From NCBI GenBank assembly GCA_900550055.1, contig URQU01000005.1:13684-77683 (forward strand): DNA of 64,000 nt. The letters are read 5' to 3'. The stretch is from an uncultured Coriobacteriaceae bacterium. GTDB taxonomy: Bacteria; Actinomycetota; Coriobacteriia; Coriobacteriales; Eggerthellaceae. Shown here one piece after another: positions 35,824-45,008 of the stretch. Under the pieces are notes generated by a model that did not search any database, was not told the origin of the DNA, and was given only the letters and a program-made list of their open reading frames with translations. Both the position numbers and the translations under genes were made by a program. Position 1 is the first letter of the stretch. Each line of letters starts with the position of its first letter.

Positions 35824-37164
35824 CTAAGCGGCCTTCACGTCGTCGAGCTCGCTGCCGGCGTTCGGGTCGTTGAACACGTCGGTATCCATGCGTCCGGCGC
35901 GCTTGGCCACGATGGTAGTGCACACGGCGTCGCCGGTGATGTTCACGGCGGTGCGCGTCATGTCCAGGATACGGTCGATGCCCATGATCAGCGCGATGCC
36001 CTCAAGCGGCAAGCCGACGGAGTTGAACACCATCGACAACGTGATCAGGCCCACCGACGGGACGCCCGCGGTGCCGATAGACGCCAGCGTGGCGGTGGCG
36101 ATGACGGTGGCGTACTCCACCGGCCCCAGCTGCACGCCGAACAGCTGCGCGGTGAACACCACGGCCACGCCCTGCATGATGGAGGTGCCGTCCATGTTGA
36201 TGGTGGCGCCCAGCGGGATGGTGAACGACGAGATGCGGCGGTCGACGCCCATCTTCTTCTCCAGCGTCTCGATGTTCAGCGGGATGGTGGCGTTCGACGT
36301 TGCGGTGGAGAATGCGAACATCATCACCGACACGAACTTCTTCAGGAACTTGATCGGGTTGATGCGCGCGAACACCGTCAGCAGCACCATGTACACCACC
36401 AGGCACTGCACGGCCAGCGCCAGCAAAACGCCCAGCATGTACTTCACCATGGGAAGGAACGCGTCGAAGCCGATGTTGGCGAACGTGCGCGCCAGCAGGC
36501 AGAACACGCCGATGGGGGCCACGTACATGACCATGGAGGTCATCTTCATCATGATGTCGTTGAACTGCTCGAAGAAGCGGTGAACCACTTCGACCTTGCG
36601 GCCCATGGTGGACAGGATGATGCCCACGAACAGCGCGAAGAAGATGATGGCAAGCATATCGCCTGAGGCCAGCGCTTGAATGGGATTCTTCGGGATGATG
36701 TTGAGCAGGGTGTCGGTGAACGACACGTCGGTGTTGGCGCTGCCCGACAGGGTGGAGGTGTCGGACGCCACCATGCTGGACATGTCCACGCCGCGGCCGG
36801 GGTTGATCAGGTTGCCGATGCTCAGCGCCACGGTGACCGCCAGCGCGGTGGTGCACAGGTAGAACACCAGCGTCTTCAGGCCGATGGTGCCGAGCGTCTT
36901 CGTGTCGCCGATGGACGACGCGCCGCACACGATGGAGCAGAACACCAGCGGCACCACGAGCATCTGCATCAGGCGGATGAAGCCCTGGCCGACCACGTAG
37001 AAGATGCCGTTGACGAACACGTCGTCGCGCACCGTGCCCGCGGGCACCAGGTAATGGAAGATGACGCCGCACAAAAGGCCCAGGCCCAGTGCTATGAGGA
37101 TGGACCCCGTAAGGCCGATATGCAGGCGTTTGGGCTTTTCGCCCATGTTGATCTCGGTAGACAC
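35824..37164 (-). CDS. Sodium:dicarboxylate/amino-acid symporter (DAACS family)
   Basis: The 446-residue membrane protein matches the DctA/GltP/Glt(Ph) family, which imports C4-dicarboxylates, glutamate/aspartate or serine/threonine with Na+ or H+. Core motifs are FSTATSNATIPL (hairpin 1 serine-rich motif), GATINMDGTSIMQG (TM7 NMDGT), ASIGTAGVP (hairpin 2) and GIDRILDMTRTAVNITGD (TM8 substrate and cation binding). In TM8 the Asp-Arg-Thr pattern does not settle dicarboxylate versus amino acid. The start is GTG, preceded by AGGAGG 6 bases away. The RmlD-like gene lies 9 bp upstream, so the two are probably one operon. Confidence 0.92.
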   Translation of the reverse strand: MSTEINMGEKPKRLHIGLTGSILIALGLGLLCGVIFHYLVPAGTVRDDVFVNGIFYVVGQGFIRLMQMLVVPLVFCSIVCGASSIGDTKTLGTIGLKTLVFYLCTTALAVTVALSIGNLINPGRGVDMSSMVASDTSTLSGSANTDVSFTDTLLNIIPKNPIQALASGDMLAIIFFALFVGIILSTMGRKVEVVHRFFEQFNDIMMKMTSMVMYVAPIGVFCLLARTFANIGFDAFLPMVKYMLGVLLALAVQCLVVYMVLLTVFARINPIKFLKKFVSVMMFAFSTATSNATIPLNIETLEKKMGVDRRISSFTIPLGATINMDGTSIMQGVAVVFTAQLFGVQLGPVEYATVIATATLASIGTAGVPSVGLITLSMVFNSVGLPLEGIALIMGIDRILDMTRTAVNITGDAVCTTIVAKRAGRMDTDVFNDPNAGSELDDVKAA

Positions 37165-37173
37165 GCGGTCCTC

Positions 37174-38046
37174 CTATTCCTGCATGCCGCGGGCCAGCGC
37201 GGCAAGGTTGTGCTCGGCGGCGAACGCCGCAAGGTCGTCTTCCCAGGTGGGGAACTCGTAGACGCCGGTGAGGCGGGCCATCATGTCGTCAAGCTCGATG
37301 CGGTAGCCCTGCCAGGGGTTGGCGGTGCCGCGCAGGTTGCCGGTAGGCTGGCCGGCCAGCGCGAAGGCGCGCTCGAAGAACTCGAAGCGGCTGGTCACGC
37401 CCGTGCAGGCGGCATGGAACGTGCCGAACTCGTCGGACTCCATGGCGGCGATGACGAACTTGGCGAATGTGTCCACCGACGTGGGGCAGGCGAACTGGTT
37501 CGCGGGCACGGGCACCGTTTTGCCCTGGGCGCTTGCCAGCAGCGCGCGGCCGAGCAGGTCGTCGGGGCGGGCGGTGTAAACCCAGCTGGAGCGCACGATG
37601 ATGTGGTGCTGGTTCAGCTCGTTGACGAAGCGCTCGCCGGCCTGCTTGGACTTGCCGTACACGTGCGGCGGGTTCGTGGTGTCGAACTCGTTGAACGCGC
37701 GGTCCGCGTTCTCGGGGAACAGGTCGTCGGTGGACAGGTGCACCATGGTGGCGCCGACGTTGTTGCTGGCGATGGCCAGGTTGCGCGCGCCAAGGGCGTT
37801 GACCTTGTAGGCCTTGTCGGGGTTCTCGTCGGCCTCGGTGCGGCTGGCCAGCGCCGCGCAGTTGATGACGAAGTCGGGGCGGTACGACTCGGCGAAGTTC
37901 AACACCTCGTGCAGGTTCGACACGTCGATCTCGATGTCGCTGGTCATGACCTTGTAGCGGCTGTGGTCCAGGAAATGCTCGATCGCCTGGCCCATTCGCC
38001 CCGCCGCGCCGGTGATCCACACGGTGTCCTGAGGACCCATTTTCAT
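37174..38046 (-). CDS. RmlD-like NAD(P)-dependent sugar-nucleotide reductase/epimerase
   Basis: The 290-residue protein is an extended short-chain dehydrogenase of the RmlD-substrate-binding type. It has the Rossmann motif WITGAAGRMGQAIE (~9-22), DFVINCAALASRTEADENPD (~55-74) and the STDDLFP and YGKSKQAGE elements. YxxxK at ~132-136 supplies the catalytic Tyr and Lys. RmlD reduces dTDP-4-dehydrorhamnose; the exact substrate here is uncertain. GGAAGGAGG precedes the ATG at 38046. No other rml genes are near. It is followed at 9 bp by a symporter, an odd partner for a sugar gene. Confidence 0.8.
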   Translation of the reverse strand: MKMGPQDTVWITGAAGRMGQAIEHFLDHSRYKVMTSDIEIDVSNLHEVLNFAESYRPDFVINCAALASRTEADENPDKAYKVNALGARNLAIASNNVGATMVHLSTDDLFPENADRAFNEFDTTNPPHVYGKSKQAGERFVNELNQHHIIVRSSWVYTARPDDLLGRALLASAQGKTVPVPANQFACPTSVDTFAKFVIAAMESDEFGTFHAACTGVTSRFEFFERAFALAGQPTGNLRGTANPWQGYRIELDDMMARLTGVYEFPTWEDDLAAFAAEHNLAALARGMQE

Positions 38047-38220
38047 AGGGCGCCTCCTTCCGGATGTGCTGCGCGCGGCGCCTGCGGAAGGAGCGTCGCG
38101 CAAGGGGTAAGTGGTTAGCTTGCCTATTTTACCGCTCCCGAAGCCCCAGCGCAGCAGCCGTTTCCCAGTAAATTGCAATCGAACCGCTCGGAAAAAGAAT
38201 CAGCTGGCGAAGAGGGCGAA

Positions 38221-38254
38221 TGACACTTAGGGGACGTAGCGTTATCTGTCCGGG
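38221..38254. repeat. Family-A REP half-element
   Basis: TGACACTTAGGGGACGTAGC plus GTTATCTGTCCGGG is one arm identical in core to the palindrome at 38658-38732. It abuts the family-D repeat. Confidence 0.8.
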
Positions 38255-38257
38255 TTT

Positions 38258-38357
38258 GCTTCCGTCAAGGTTCGGGGGACCTACAGGGAATCAGCTACTG
38301 TTCGACAGCGCTTGACTATCAGGGGCGCGAATGCTTGATGCCCGAACGGGGGAGGGG
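38258..38357. repeat. Family-D ~100-bp dispersed repeat, copy 1
   Basis: From GCTTCCGTCAAGGTTC through CGAACGGGGGAGGGG, it matches 39508-39608 at most positions. It lies beside a family-A element, as does copy 2, so the two families may move or be maintained together. Confidence 0.85.
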
Positions 38358-38420
38358 AGCGAAGAGCGGCGAAGGGGGGGACGCTTGGGCTTCGCTCCTC
38401 TCTAGCGCCGCGCCCCCCGG

Positions 38421-38593
38421 GTTCTGGGCCGTTTTGCAGGAAATCGGGCCAGAATTTGACGCCCTTCCGGGGTTCTGGGCGATTTTTCCAGCTCTCCGCC
38501 GTGGTTCGCGCTATCAGCCGCGATATAACCCCAGGTCAGAAGCTTCCGTATCGTCGACATTCAGCTCTGCAGCCTACGAAACCGCCCAGAACT
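38421..38593. repeat. Family-C palindrome, second locus
   Basis: GTTCTGGGCCGTTTTGCAGG at 38421-38440, GGTTCTGGGCGATTTT near 38471 and the inverse AAACCGCCCAGAACT ending near 38593 reproduce the arms seen at 35541-35700, with more divergence. Confidence 0.65.
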
Positions 38594-38657
38594 TCGCCCG
38601 CGCGATCGAGGCGACCCGCTGGCCCGGCTCCGGCCGCCGAGGCCCCGGCGCTTTGGG

Positions 38658-38732
38658 TCCTGACACTTAGGGGACGTAGCGTTATCTGTCCGGGTTTCGG
38701 ACAGATAACGCTACGTCCCCTAAGTGTCAGGA
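38658..38732. repeat. Family-A REP palindrome, 35-bp perfect arms
   Basis: Arms 38658-38692 and 38698-38732 are exact reverse complements around GGTTT. The core is CACTTAGGGGACGTAGCGTT. Confidence 0.92.
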
Positions 38733-39012
38733 CGGCGGTCGGGAGCACCGGGGCCTCGCTCGGGGTTCCGCATACGCTCCCGGTTCGCCTGTTGACAGCC
38801 TCGCGCGATTCGCTCATCATGGACTTGCCTGGAGACGCCTGCACGCATTGCGCGTACGGAGACGATTCAGGCTTTTCTTTTTCTCTCTTCCTTGCGCTAT
38901 ATGTCTTGCGCAACATGCCAACCGTTCTTAACATGCGCGCCCTTCGGATTCCGCGCTTATTTGGTGGAAAACGCTACGTTTACCTGCGACAATCCCAATC
39001 AAGTGGTGTCGC

Positions 39013-39459
39013 ATGATCGGTTCGAATATTCAGATGCTTCGCCGGGCGAAGGGGCTGGCGCAAGAGGCGTTGGCGCATCGCGTGGGCGTGTCGCGGCAGA
39101 CGGTGGCGAAATGGGGGGCCGGCGAAAGCGTGCCCGATCTGGCAAACGGCAGCGCGCTTGCCGAGGTGCTCGGCGTCACGCTCGATGTCCTGGCGAACTA
39201 CAAGCCGACCGAGCTCGGGGAGGTTCCGCCGCCGCGCGGCAAGCACATCTTCGGCTCGGTGCGCGTCGGTGAGCGCGGGCAGATGGTCATCCCGAAGCGC
39301 GCCCGCGAGGTGTTCGGCATCGAGCCGGGCGATGGGCTGCTGTTACTGGGCGACGAGGAACGCGGCTTGGCGCTGGGTTCTCGCCTCTCGGGCGGCCCTG
39401 ATGTCCCGGCCGGACGCTTTGGGGACGTAGCACTAGCTGTCCGAAAATCGGACAGCTAG
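39013..39459 (+). CDS. XRE-HTH plus AbrB-like regulator, C-terminus inside a family-A palindrome
   Basis: The 148-residue protein has an N-terminal XRE helix-turn-helix (LAHRVGVSRQTVAKWGAGES, residues ~20-39). A SpoVT/AbrB-like swapped-hairpin domain follows (VRVGERGQMVIPKRAREVFG, ~83-102). From about residue 132 (PAGRFGDVALAVRKSDS) the reading frame runs through a 37-bp perfect family-A palindrome at 39408-39484, and the stop codon lies in its right arm. The natural C-terminus was therefore probably lost and replaced by repeat-encoded residues. It may still fold, since both DNA-binding domains are intact. No clear ribosome-binding site precedes the ATG. Confidence 0.8.
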   Translation: MIGSNIQMLRRAKGLAQEALAHRVGVSRQTVAKWGAGESVPDLANGSALAEVLGVTLDVLANYKPTELGEVPPPRGKHIFGSVRVGERGQMVIPKRAREVFGIEPGDGLLLLGDEERGLALGSRLSGGPDVPAGRFGDVALAVRKSDS

Positions 39460-39484
39460 TGCTACGTCCCCAAAGCGTCCGGCC
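39408..39484. repeat. Family-A REP palindrome inserted in a coding sequence, 37-bp perfect arms
   Basis: Arms 39408-39444 and 39448-39484 are exact reverse complements with an AAA loop. The element supplies the last ~17 codons and the TAG stop of the XRE/AbrB gene. Confidence 0.93.
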
Positions 39485-39507
39485 TAAAGTCCTGGGACCT
39501 CGCTCGA

Positions 39508-39608
39508 GCTTCCGTCAAGGTTCAGGGGACCTACAGGGAATCAGCCGCCAATCGACGGCGCTTGGCTATCAGGGGCGCAAATGCTTGATGCTCGAACGGG
39601 GGAGGGGG
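39508..39608. repeat. Family-D ~100-bp dispersed repeat, copy 2
   Basis: It matches 38258-38357 over its whole length with scattered differences. The shared words include CAAGGTTC-GGGGACCTAC and TATCAGGGGCGC-AATGCTTG. Confidence 0.85.
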
Positions 39609-39676
39609 ACGAGTTTTCTGCCCGAAAGAGTTGCATATGTTTAAGATTTGGACACGAAAATAGGCAAATATTCTGC

Positions 39677-39682
39677 TATGAT
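39677..39682 (+). promoter_or_regulatory. Extended -10 promoter (TGCTATGAT)
   Basis: TATGAT with an upstream TG at the extended -10 position lies in a locally AT-rich stretch. There is no well-spaced -35; TTGGAC at 39648 is 23 bp away. Transcription would begin near 39689. Confidence 0.55.
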
Positions 39683-39688
39683 ACTCCC

Positions 39689-39870
39689 GATTCATTCTGC
39701 GTACGCGATTTTGGATCGGGGGCGACACCATGAGTCAATCGAAAACGATTGAGCTTCTTATTCCGAGGCAGGGTAAAACTACCTGCCTTGTCGCCAGCGT
39801 ACTGCGTCCTGGTTCGGACTATGTCTGCAAAAGGGTACCTCCTACACAACGGAGGCACCCTTTTTTCTTT
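39689..39870 (+). ncRNA. Candidate structured RNA or attenuated leader
   Basis: About 180 nt after a promoter carry three hairpins. They are TCAATCG-AAAA-CGATTGA at 39735-39752, AGGCAGG/CCTGCCT at 39766-39788, and a strong terminator AAGGGTACCTCC/GGAGGCACCCTT at 39831-39862 followed by TTTTCTT. A 48-codon ORF from ATG 39730 spans the hairpins and ends after the terminator at 39876. It could therefore be a leader peptide, or simply chance. It lies 230 bp before the large surface-protein gene. It may be a small RNA, a riboswitch-like element or an attenuator; no known class is recognised. Confidence 0.45.
39829..39870 (+). terminator. Rho-independent terminator of the candidate leader RNA
   Basis: AAGGGTACCTCC pairs with GGAGGCACCCTT with one mismatch across an 8-nt loop, followed by six T residues. 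Confidence 0.88.
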
Positions 39871-40105
39871 CCCTGAGGCAATTCGAGCGGATTTTAGCGA
39901 AGAGGCCGCGCGGCGCCATTCTGAAGCGAAAACATGATTCGCCATATCGGCGCGATTTCGCATCGGCATTGCCGTGATGCGCTGCAGTCGTCTGCAAAGC
40001 CTCTCCCCATCTGGCAAATCACTTCCCGCCAAATGCCGTAACGGCGGGAATGGATTTATCGCAACTGTTGGAATCGAGGAAAAAGGAAAGGAAGATGAAA
40101 GGGAG

Positions 40106-43100
40106 ATGAAAACTAGTAACGCGAACAAAGTCATCTCGGTTTTGATGAGCGTCGCGATGTGCCCCATGATGGTGCCCAGCGCAGCGTTCGCAGCCGACGA
40201 TGACACGGCATCGGGGGGGTTCCTCATCCTCGACTGAGCTGACTCAGTTTTCCGATCAGGCTGAAGATACCGATACGGGCGCAAGCTCGGACACCACGTC
40301 TACCGCGCAGTCCGATGCAGCTGGCACGACGGCAACGTTGAACGAAAACGCAGCCCCCGCAGCTACGGCTGGCGAAGAGGGAACTGCGGCAGCAACAACT
40401 GGCGAAGACAACTCTGGATCTGCAACTGGCGAAGATAGCACCGAGACCGGGGTTGCAGAAGTTAAGGGCGTGAACTATCCCAGCTTGCAGGCAGCTATTG
40501 ACGCCGCGCCGGAAGGGGCGACGGTGAACCTGCTGGCCGACACGAGAGAGAACGTCACGATTTCCACGAAGAATGTCACGCTCGATCTGAACGGCCACAC
40601 CCTCAACGGCAGCACGGGCGAGCGTAAGCCGGCGCTGACGGTTACGAGCAGGGTCTACGTCATGGACTCCAGCGCGGCCCAGACGGGCACCATCATGCGT
40701 GAGGACACCGCAGAGAACTCCGGTGTTTCATCCCATTACGTTATTGATGTTCAGGACAGCGGCTGGCTGTTCTTCAAGAGCGGCAACGTCAAAAATGATA
40801 GCGGTGCTGGCGGAACGAAAGGTGCATCCCTTGTCCGCGTAGGCGATGACAAGCAGCCTGGATTTCCGCATATGATCATTACCGGCGGCACGTTCACGCA
40901 GGAAAACTTCATTGCCCTTAAGTGTGATTATGGCCAGCTTATTGTTTCGGGCGGTACCATCAATTCCAAGAATAGCTATGCGATTCAAAACTGGAAATCA
41001 ACCATCATTAGGGATGCTAAAGACGGTACGAGCAGTCCAGTCATCAACGGCAACGTTTCGACATGGACGTACAAAGGAAGCGACTCCAATCTCGAGATTG
41101 CTGGTGGCGCTGTCAATGGCAATGTCGAGTCGGTGACTTATGATGCCCCCGAGGACAATACGGCGAAGGTGAAAATCTCTGGCGGTACTGTCAACGGTCA
41201 GCTGCATACGCTCGGCTATAGCTCTTCGACTGAAACTTCGACTGAAATCAACGACCCCACAAAGGCGACGATTGAGGTTGAAGGCGGTACATTCAGCGCT
41301 GATCCTTCTCGCTATTTAGTTGAAAGCTCTTCTGCTACCCCGAACGCCGATGGCACATACGGCGTAGCGAAGGCCTACCTTGCACGGGTTGGCGATACCA
41401 GCTACTACACCATGGACGAGGCGTTCGAGGCTCAGACTGCAAGTGGCGATGCCATCACCATGCTGCGTGATTACACCACGGGCAGCACCTTCAAATCCGG
41501 AAACGATACTCGTGTGGTTGACCTGAACGGCCACACTTGGACGTGCACTGGAACCAATGCAAACTCCGCGGCGTTCGAAATCAACTACTCTAACGCATCG
41601 CTCACGGTGAAGAACGGCAAGGTCGTGAGCTCGCAGCTCATCGGCTTGATTCCGTCTGCCAAGGAAGACCTCACTGGGAAAATCATCACCTACGACAACT
41701 CCACTCTTACGTTCGAGGACGTTGAAGCCTCTACCACCGCCACGAGCGGCATCGAGACGAACGGCAACAACACGAACGACACCGTTGTTCTGAAGAGCAG
41801 CACGCTCAACGTTCCCAACGGTTTTGGTATCTACTTCCCCAGCAGCGGAACGCTGACCATCGACAACTCCACGATCAACGCGAAGACGATGGGCGCGCAG
41901 GTGTGCTCGGGCAGCCTGAACGTCAACGCCGGCAGCAAGATTACCGTGTCGGGTGATCCGGTCGAGAAGACCGAGGGCGACGGCGCTATCCAGGACGGCG
42001 CGGCGATTTCCGTCGTCAACCGCCCCGGCTATAAGGGCCTCGGCCAGGTCGCCATCACCGGCGGCACCTTCACGGCAAATGGCAACAACGCAGCAATCAA
42101 GGCTTACACCTGGGATTCCTCGACGAAGAAGGAGTCGGCTTTCGACAACTCCGCTAAGACGGTCACCGTTTCCGGCGGTACGTTCTCGTCCGCAGTCCCT
42201 GAGGCTCTGTGCGCTGAGGGTTGCGCTCCTGTTGAGAACCCTGACGGTACGCATGGAGTTTCCGGCTCGGTCGCACAGGTCGGCTTTAAGGCGTTTAATA
42301 CCCTGCAGGCCGCTATCGACGCAGCTCAGGATGGCGAGACCGTCACGTTGCTGGCGGATGCTAATGAAGATGCGACCATCAGCAAGAGCATCACCCTCGA
42401 TCTGGGCGGCTATACCCTGACCAACACCAACTCCGGCAAGGCCACAATCTCCGTGCAGGGCGGCACCGTTACTGCGAAGAACGGTAATGTTGTGGGCGGC
42501 ACCGGCTACTACAACATCGAGGTCACGAAGGGCAGCAACACCAATCTGACGCTGGCGGATGTCGTCGCCACGGCAGGCAACAACGGCTCCTCTATGATCG
42601 ACAACTGGGGTACGCTGACCATCGCCAGCGGTGAGTATTCCGGCGGCATGGACACCGTCAAGAGTGAGGAAGGCTCTACGCTGACCATTAATGGCGGTAC
42701 GTTCACTTGCGATTTTGGAAAGAAATGGAGCTACACGGCGGTCATTCTGACCTACGGCACCACCACTATCACCGGCGGTGAGTTCATCCAGAAGACAACA
42801 AACACCTCCTCGTATGCTAAGGTCGTTATGACCGGCAAGGTGGATGGGTATGAAGCTGCCACAAAGGTCACCGGTGGTAAGTTTGTAAACGAAAAGCTTA
42901 GCGGAATTTTCTACGGTCTTGGCGATGCCACCAGCGATAACTTCGAAGTATCCGGCGGTACGTTTAACAAGTATGTTTCCGATAGTTATATGGCCGACGG
43001 CTATATTCCCGTTAAGCAGCCCGACGGCACCTACGGCGTCAAGGAAGGCAAGTTTGTCGCCGAGGTTGGCAGCACTGGTTACGAGACCTTTGACGAGGCT

Positions 43101-44723
43101 GTTGCTGCGGCCAATGCAAGCGCTAGTAGCAAAACTATCTACCTGCGTGAAAACATAACGGTCGATCATCAGCTGGTCATCGAGAATACCAAGGGCAAGA
43201 CCATTACTATCAATCTGGAGGGCTTCACCCTGACCAGCACCTATGCAATCAACGCGGCCAACAAAAATGGCAGCTACGCGCTGGTGAACAACACCCCGCT
43301 GACCATCAAAAACGGTACGTTCGCAGCGGGTCAGGCTCGCGCCATCGGCGCTCTTGAGACATTGACGCTGGACGGGGCGACCGTGACGCAGACGCTGACC
43401 GGCGGTCATGCTTGCGTGGCGTTCTGCGCCGATGGCAAGACCTACACTATTAAGAACAACTCTGCCATTGAAGGTGCTTACGCGGTGTGCAACTTTGCCA
43501 ACAACAGCACCATCAATATCACCGGCAGCACGCTGGTCGGTACGGGTAACACTCTGTACCACAACGGGAGTAACTACGGCCTGAAGCTGACGGTGACGAA
43601 TACCGCCATCACCAGCAGCGGCAGCTGCGGCGTGTACATCTCCGGCTCCACGAGTGCGCAGTCCAATGCGGACAACCAGAATGGCGCGGGCGGATATCAG
43701 AAGGCTGCCTTTACTGGCTGCACCATCTCCGGTGCGATCAACGGCGTTGAGGTGAAGTACGCCGACCTAACGCTGGACAGCTGCGCCGTTTCCGCCACCG
43801 CGAAGGATGCCAGCTACAAGCAGGATAACAATGGTCCTGCGGGCTCTGGCTTCGCCGTGGTGTCCACGGATAACGCGATGAATAACGTGACCCCCAAGCC
43901 GGAGGGCACCATTATCATCAAGGGCGAGGGCAAATACACCGGCCCCGTGGGTCTGGGCTCTCTGAAGTCCGTGAAGGAAACCTACGCGGACTTCGCGGAT
44001 GAGACCATCAAGGTTTCCGGCGGCACATTCGCGACTGCTGTCCCTGAGACGTATTGCGCTGCAGGCTATGCTCCTTCTGCTAACGCCGACGGCACGTATG
44101 GCGTTAAGCTTGCCGAGGGTGCGTACCTGCTGCAGGATTACCGCAGTGGTGACCAGGCGTCTTGGACGTATCCGACTCAGGATGGCATGGCGTTTGCTGG
44201 CTGGTACAAGGACGCTGAGTTCAAGACCGCTTGCACCGCGGACGACGTCGAGGGCGCTGCTTATGCCAAGTTCGTCAACATCACCGATCTGTTGAAGTTT
44301 AGGGGCGGTTCGCTGAGGATGGACAAGGGAGAGGCGGCTGTATCTACTGATTTGCGTTTTGGCTACACCAAGGCTATTCCTGAGGGCGCCACATACATTT
44401 CGAATGGCTGGTATATCAAGAGCCTTAAAGAGGGTTCTGCTAAAGACGATTGGCTCGAGGCAAGCAATAACGTTTTGAACAACGATGGCACCGTTACGTC
44501 GAACTTGGTGCTTATTGATGTGCCGAAGAACTGCTATAAGCTTGACTTTGCTGAGAAGGCATTCGTTAAGTACGTGACTGTTGATGGAACCACTGTCGAG
44601 GCTGTTGAGAGTCAATACCAGTCGCGTTCGGTAAGTGCAGTTGCAGATGCCATTCTTCATCATCCCATGGCGAGTCAACATGAAAAGCAATATGCCAATG
44701 ATATTAAGTCCGCAATCCAATAG
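40106..44723 (+). CDS. Large beta-helix surface protein, out of frame at a G7 tract
   Basis: The ATG at 40106 starts a signal peptide (MKTSNANKVISVLMSVAMC...PSAAFAAD). The frame closes 25 codons later at 40235-40237. The long downstream frame joins it if the G7 run at 40213-40219 is read as G6, giving DDDTASGGSSSSTELTQ. The mature part of ~1500 residues has four modules. Each opens with a 'Y-x-[TS]-[LF]-x-[AE]-A' segment and a 'DLNGHT' or 'DLGGYT' beta-helix start and ends at a 'DGTYGV' boundary; the modules begin near 40455, 41370, 42265 and 43040. An InlB-type GWYKDAEF module follows. No sorting signal is seen. Composition is less GC-rich than its neighbours, suggesting acquisition. The frameshift is either phase variation or a homopolymer sequencing error. 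Confidence 0.8.
40213..40219. promoter_or_regulatory. G7 homopolymer at the signal-peptide junction
   Basis: Seven consecutive G residues lie inside the coding region exactly where signal-peptide frame and mature-protein frame diverge by one base. G6 or G9 would restore a single frame. Confidence 0.7.
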
Positions 44724-44736
44724 AGAGTTGGGAGAT

Positions 44737-44862
44737 ATGCAAAAGAAATATGAGAGCCCCGAGGTGGAAGTCATTGCTCTGGAGAACCGTGACGTTATTG
44801 TTTCTTCCGGCCCCTTGCCCGGCGACAACGAGTTCAAGCCGGAATATCCTGGGCAATCGTAA
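44737..44862 (+). CDS. Candidate RiPP precursor peptide
   Basis: The 41-residue peptide begins MQKKYESPEVEVIALENRDV and continues IVSSGPLPGDNEFKPEYPGQS. A leader-like charged N-terminal half with the pattern KKYxxPEVEVIxLENxDVI is followed by an SSG and a short Gly/Pro/acidic tail. Small peptides of this pattern are common in gut anaerobes, beside PqqD, nucleotidyltransferase and ABC genes (from memory, not searched). The ATG follows TTGGGAGA and begins 13 bp after the surface-protein stop. A terminator follows at 44936. The PqqD-like, kinase-like, peptidase-like and exporter genes lie 2-6 kb downstream. Modification is inferred. Confidence 0.65.
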   Translation: MQKKYESPEVEVIALENRDVIVSSGPLPGDNEFKPEYPGQS

Positions 44863-44935
44863 CCGTCCCACCTTCGCAAAGCTCTGCTAGCCTAGTCGTG
44901 CGGGGCCTTGCGATTACGCTCGGTTTGATGAAACC

Positions 44936-44972
44936 AACGAAGGGCGGGCGGTTTCGCCCGCCCTTCGTTTTG
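44936..44972 (+). terminator. Rho-independent terminator after the precursor peptide
   Basis: AACGAAGGGCGGGCG pairs perfectly with CGCCCGCCCTTCGTT across GTTT, followed by TTTT. Confidence 0.92.
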
Positions 44973-45008
44973 CGGATGTCCGGCGATTGAACGAAGGGTA
45001 TCGAATCT

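Larger units (their letters stand above)
38047..39012. other. Repeat-rich intergenic region (families A, C and D)
   Basis: No gene is supported in this ~970-bp stretch. It contains a family-A half-element (38221-38254), a family-D copy (38258-38357), family-C palindrome arms (38421-38593) and a perfect 35-bp family-A palindrome (38658-38732). Open frames here come from repeat DNA. Confidence 0.7.
39460..40105. other. Intergenic region: repeat, promoter, candidate structured RNA
   Basis: It holds the end of a family-A palindrome, a family-D repeat, an extended -10 promoter, a candidate structured RNA ending in a terminator (39689-39870) and an 8-bp inverted repeat (TTCCCGCC at 40023 / GGCGGGAA at 40043) shortly before the surface-protein start. 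Confidence 0.6.

Noticed and set aside
36676..38118. Plus-strand open frame across the symporter and RmlD-like genes
   Set aside because: It spans two clear minus-strand genes with conserved motifs and has Gly/Val/His-rich mirror composition.
39749..39937. 62-codon frame after the candidate structured RNA promoter
   Set aside because: It runs through the terminator hairpin in a different frame from the ATG at 39730 and has no start signal.
41316..43562. Minus-strand open frame within the beta-helix surface protein
   Set aside because: The plus-strand modules are internally repeated and biologically coherent. The minus frame shows no family motifs.
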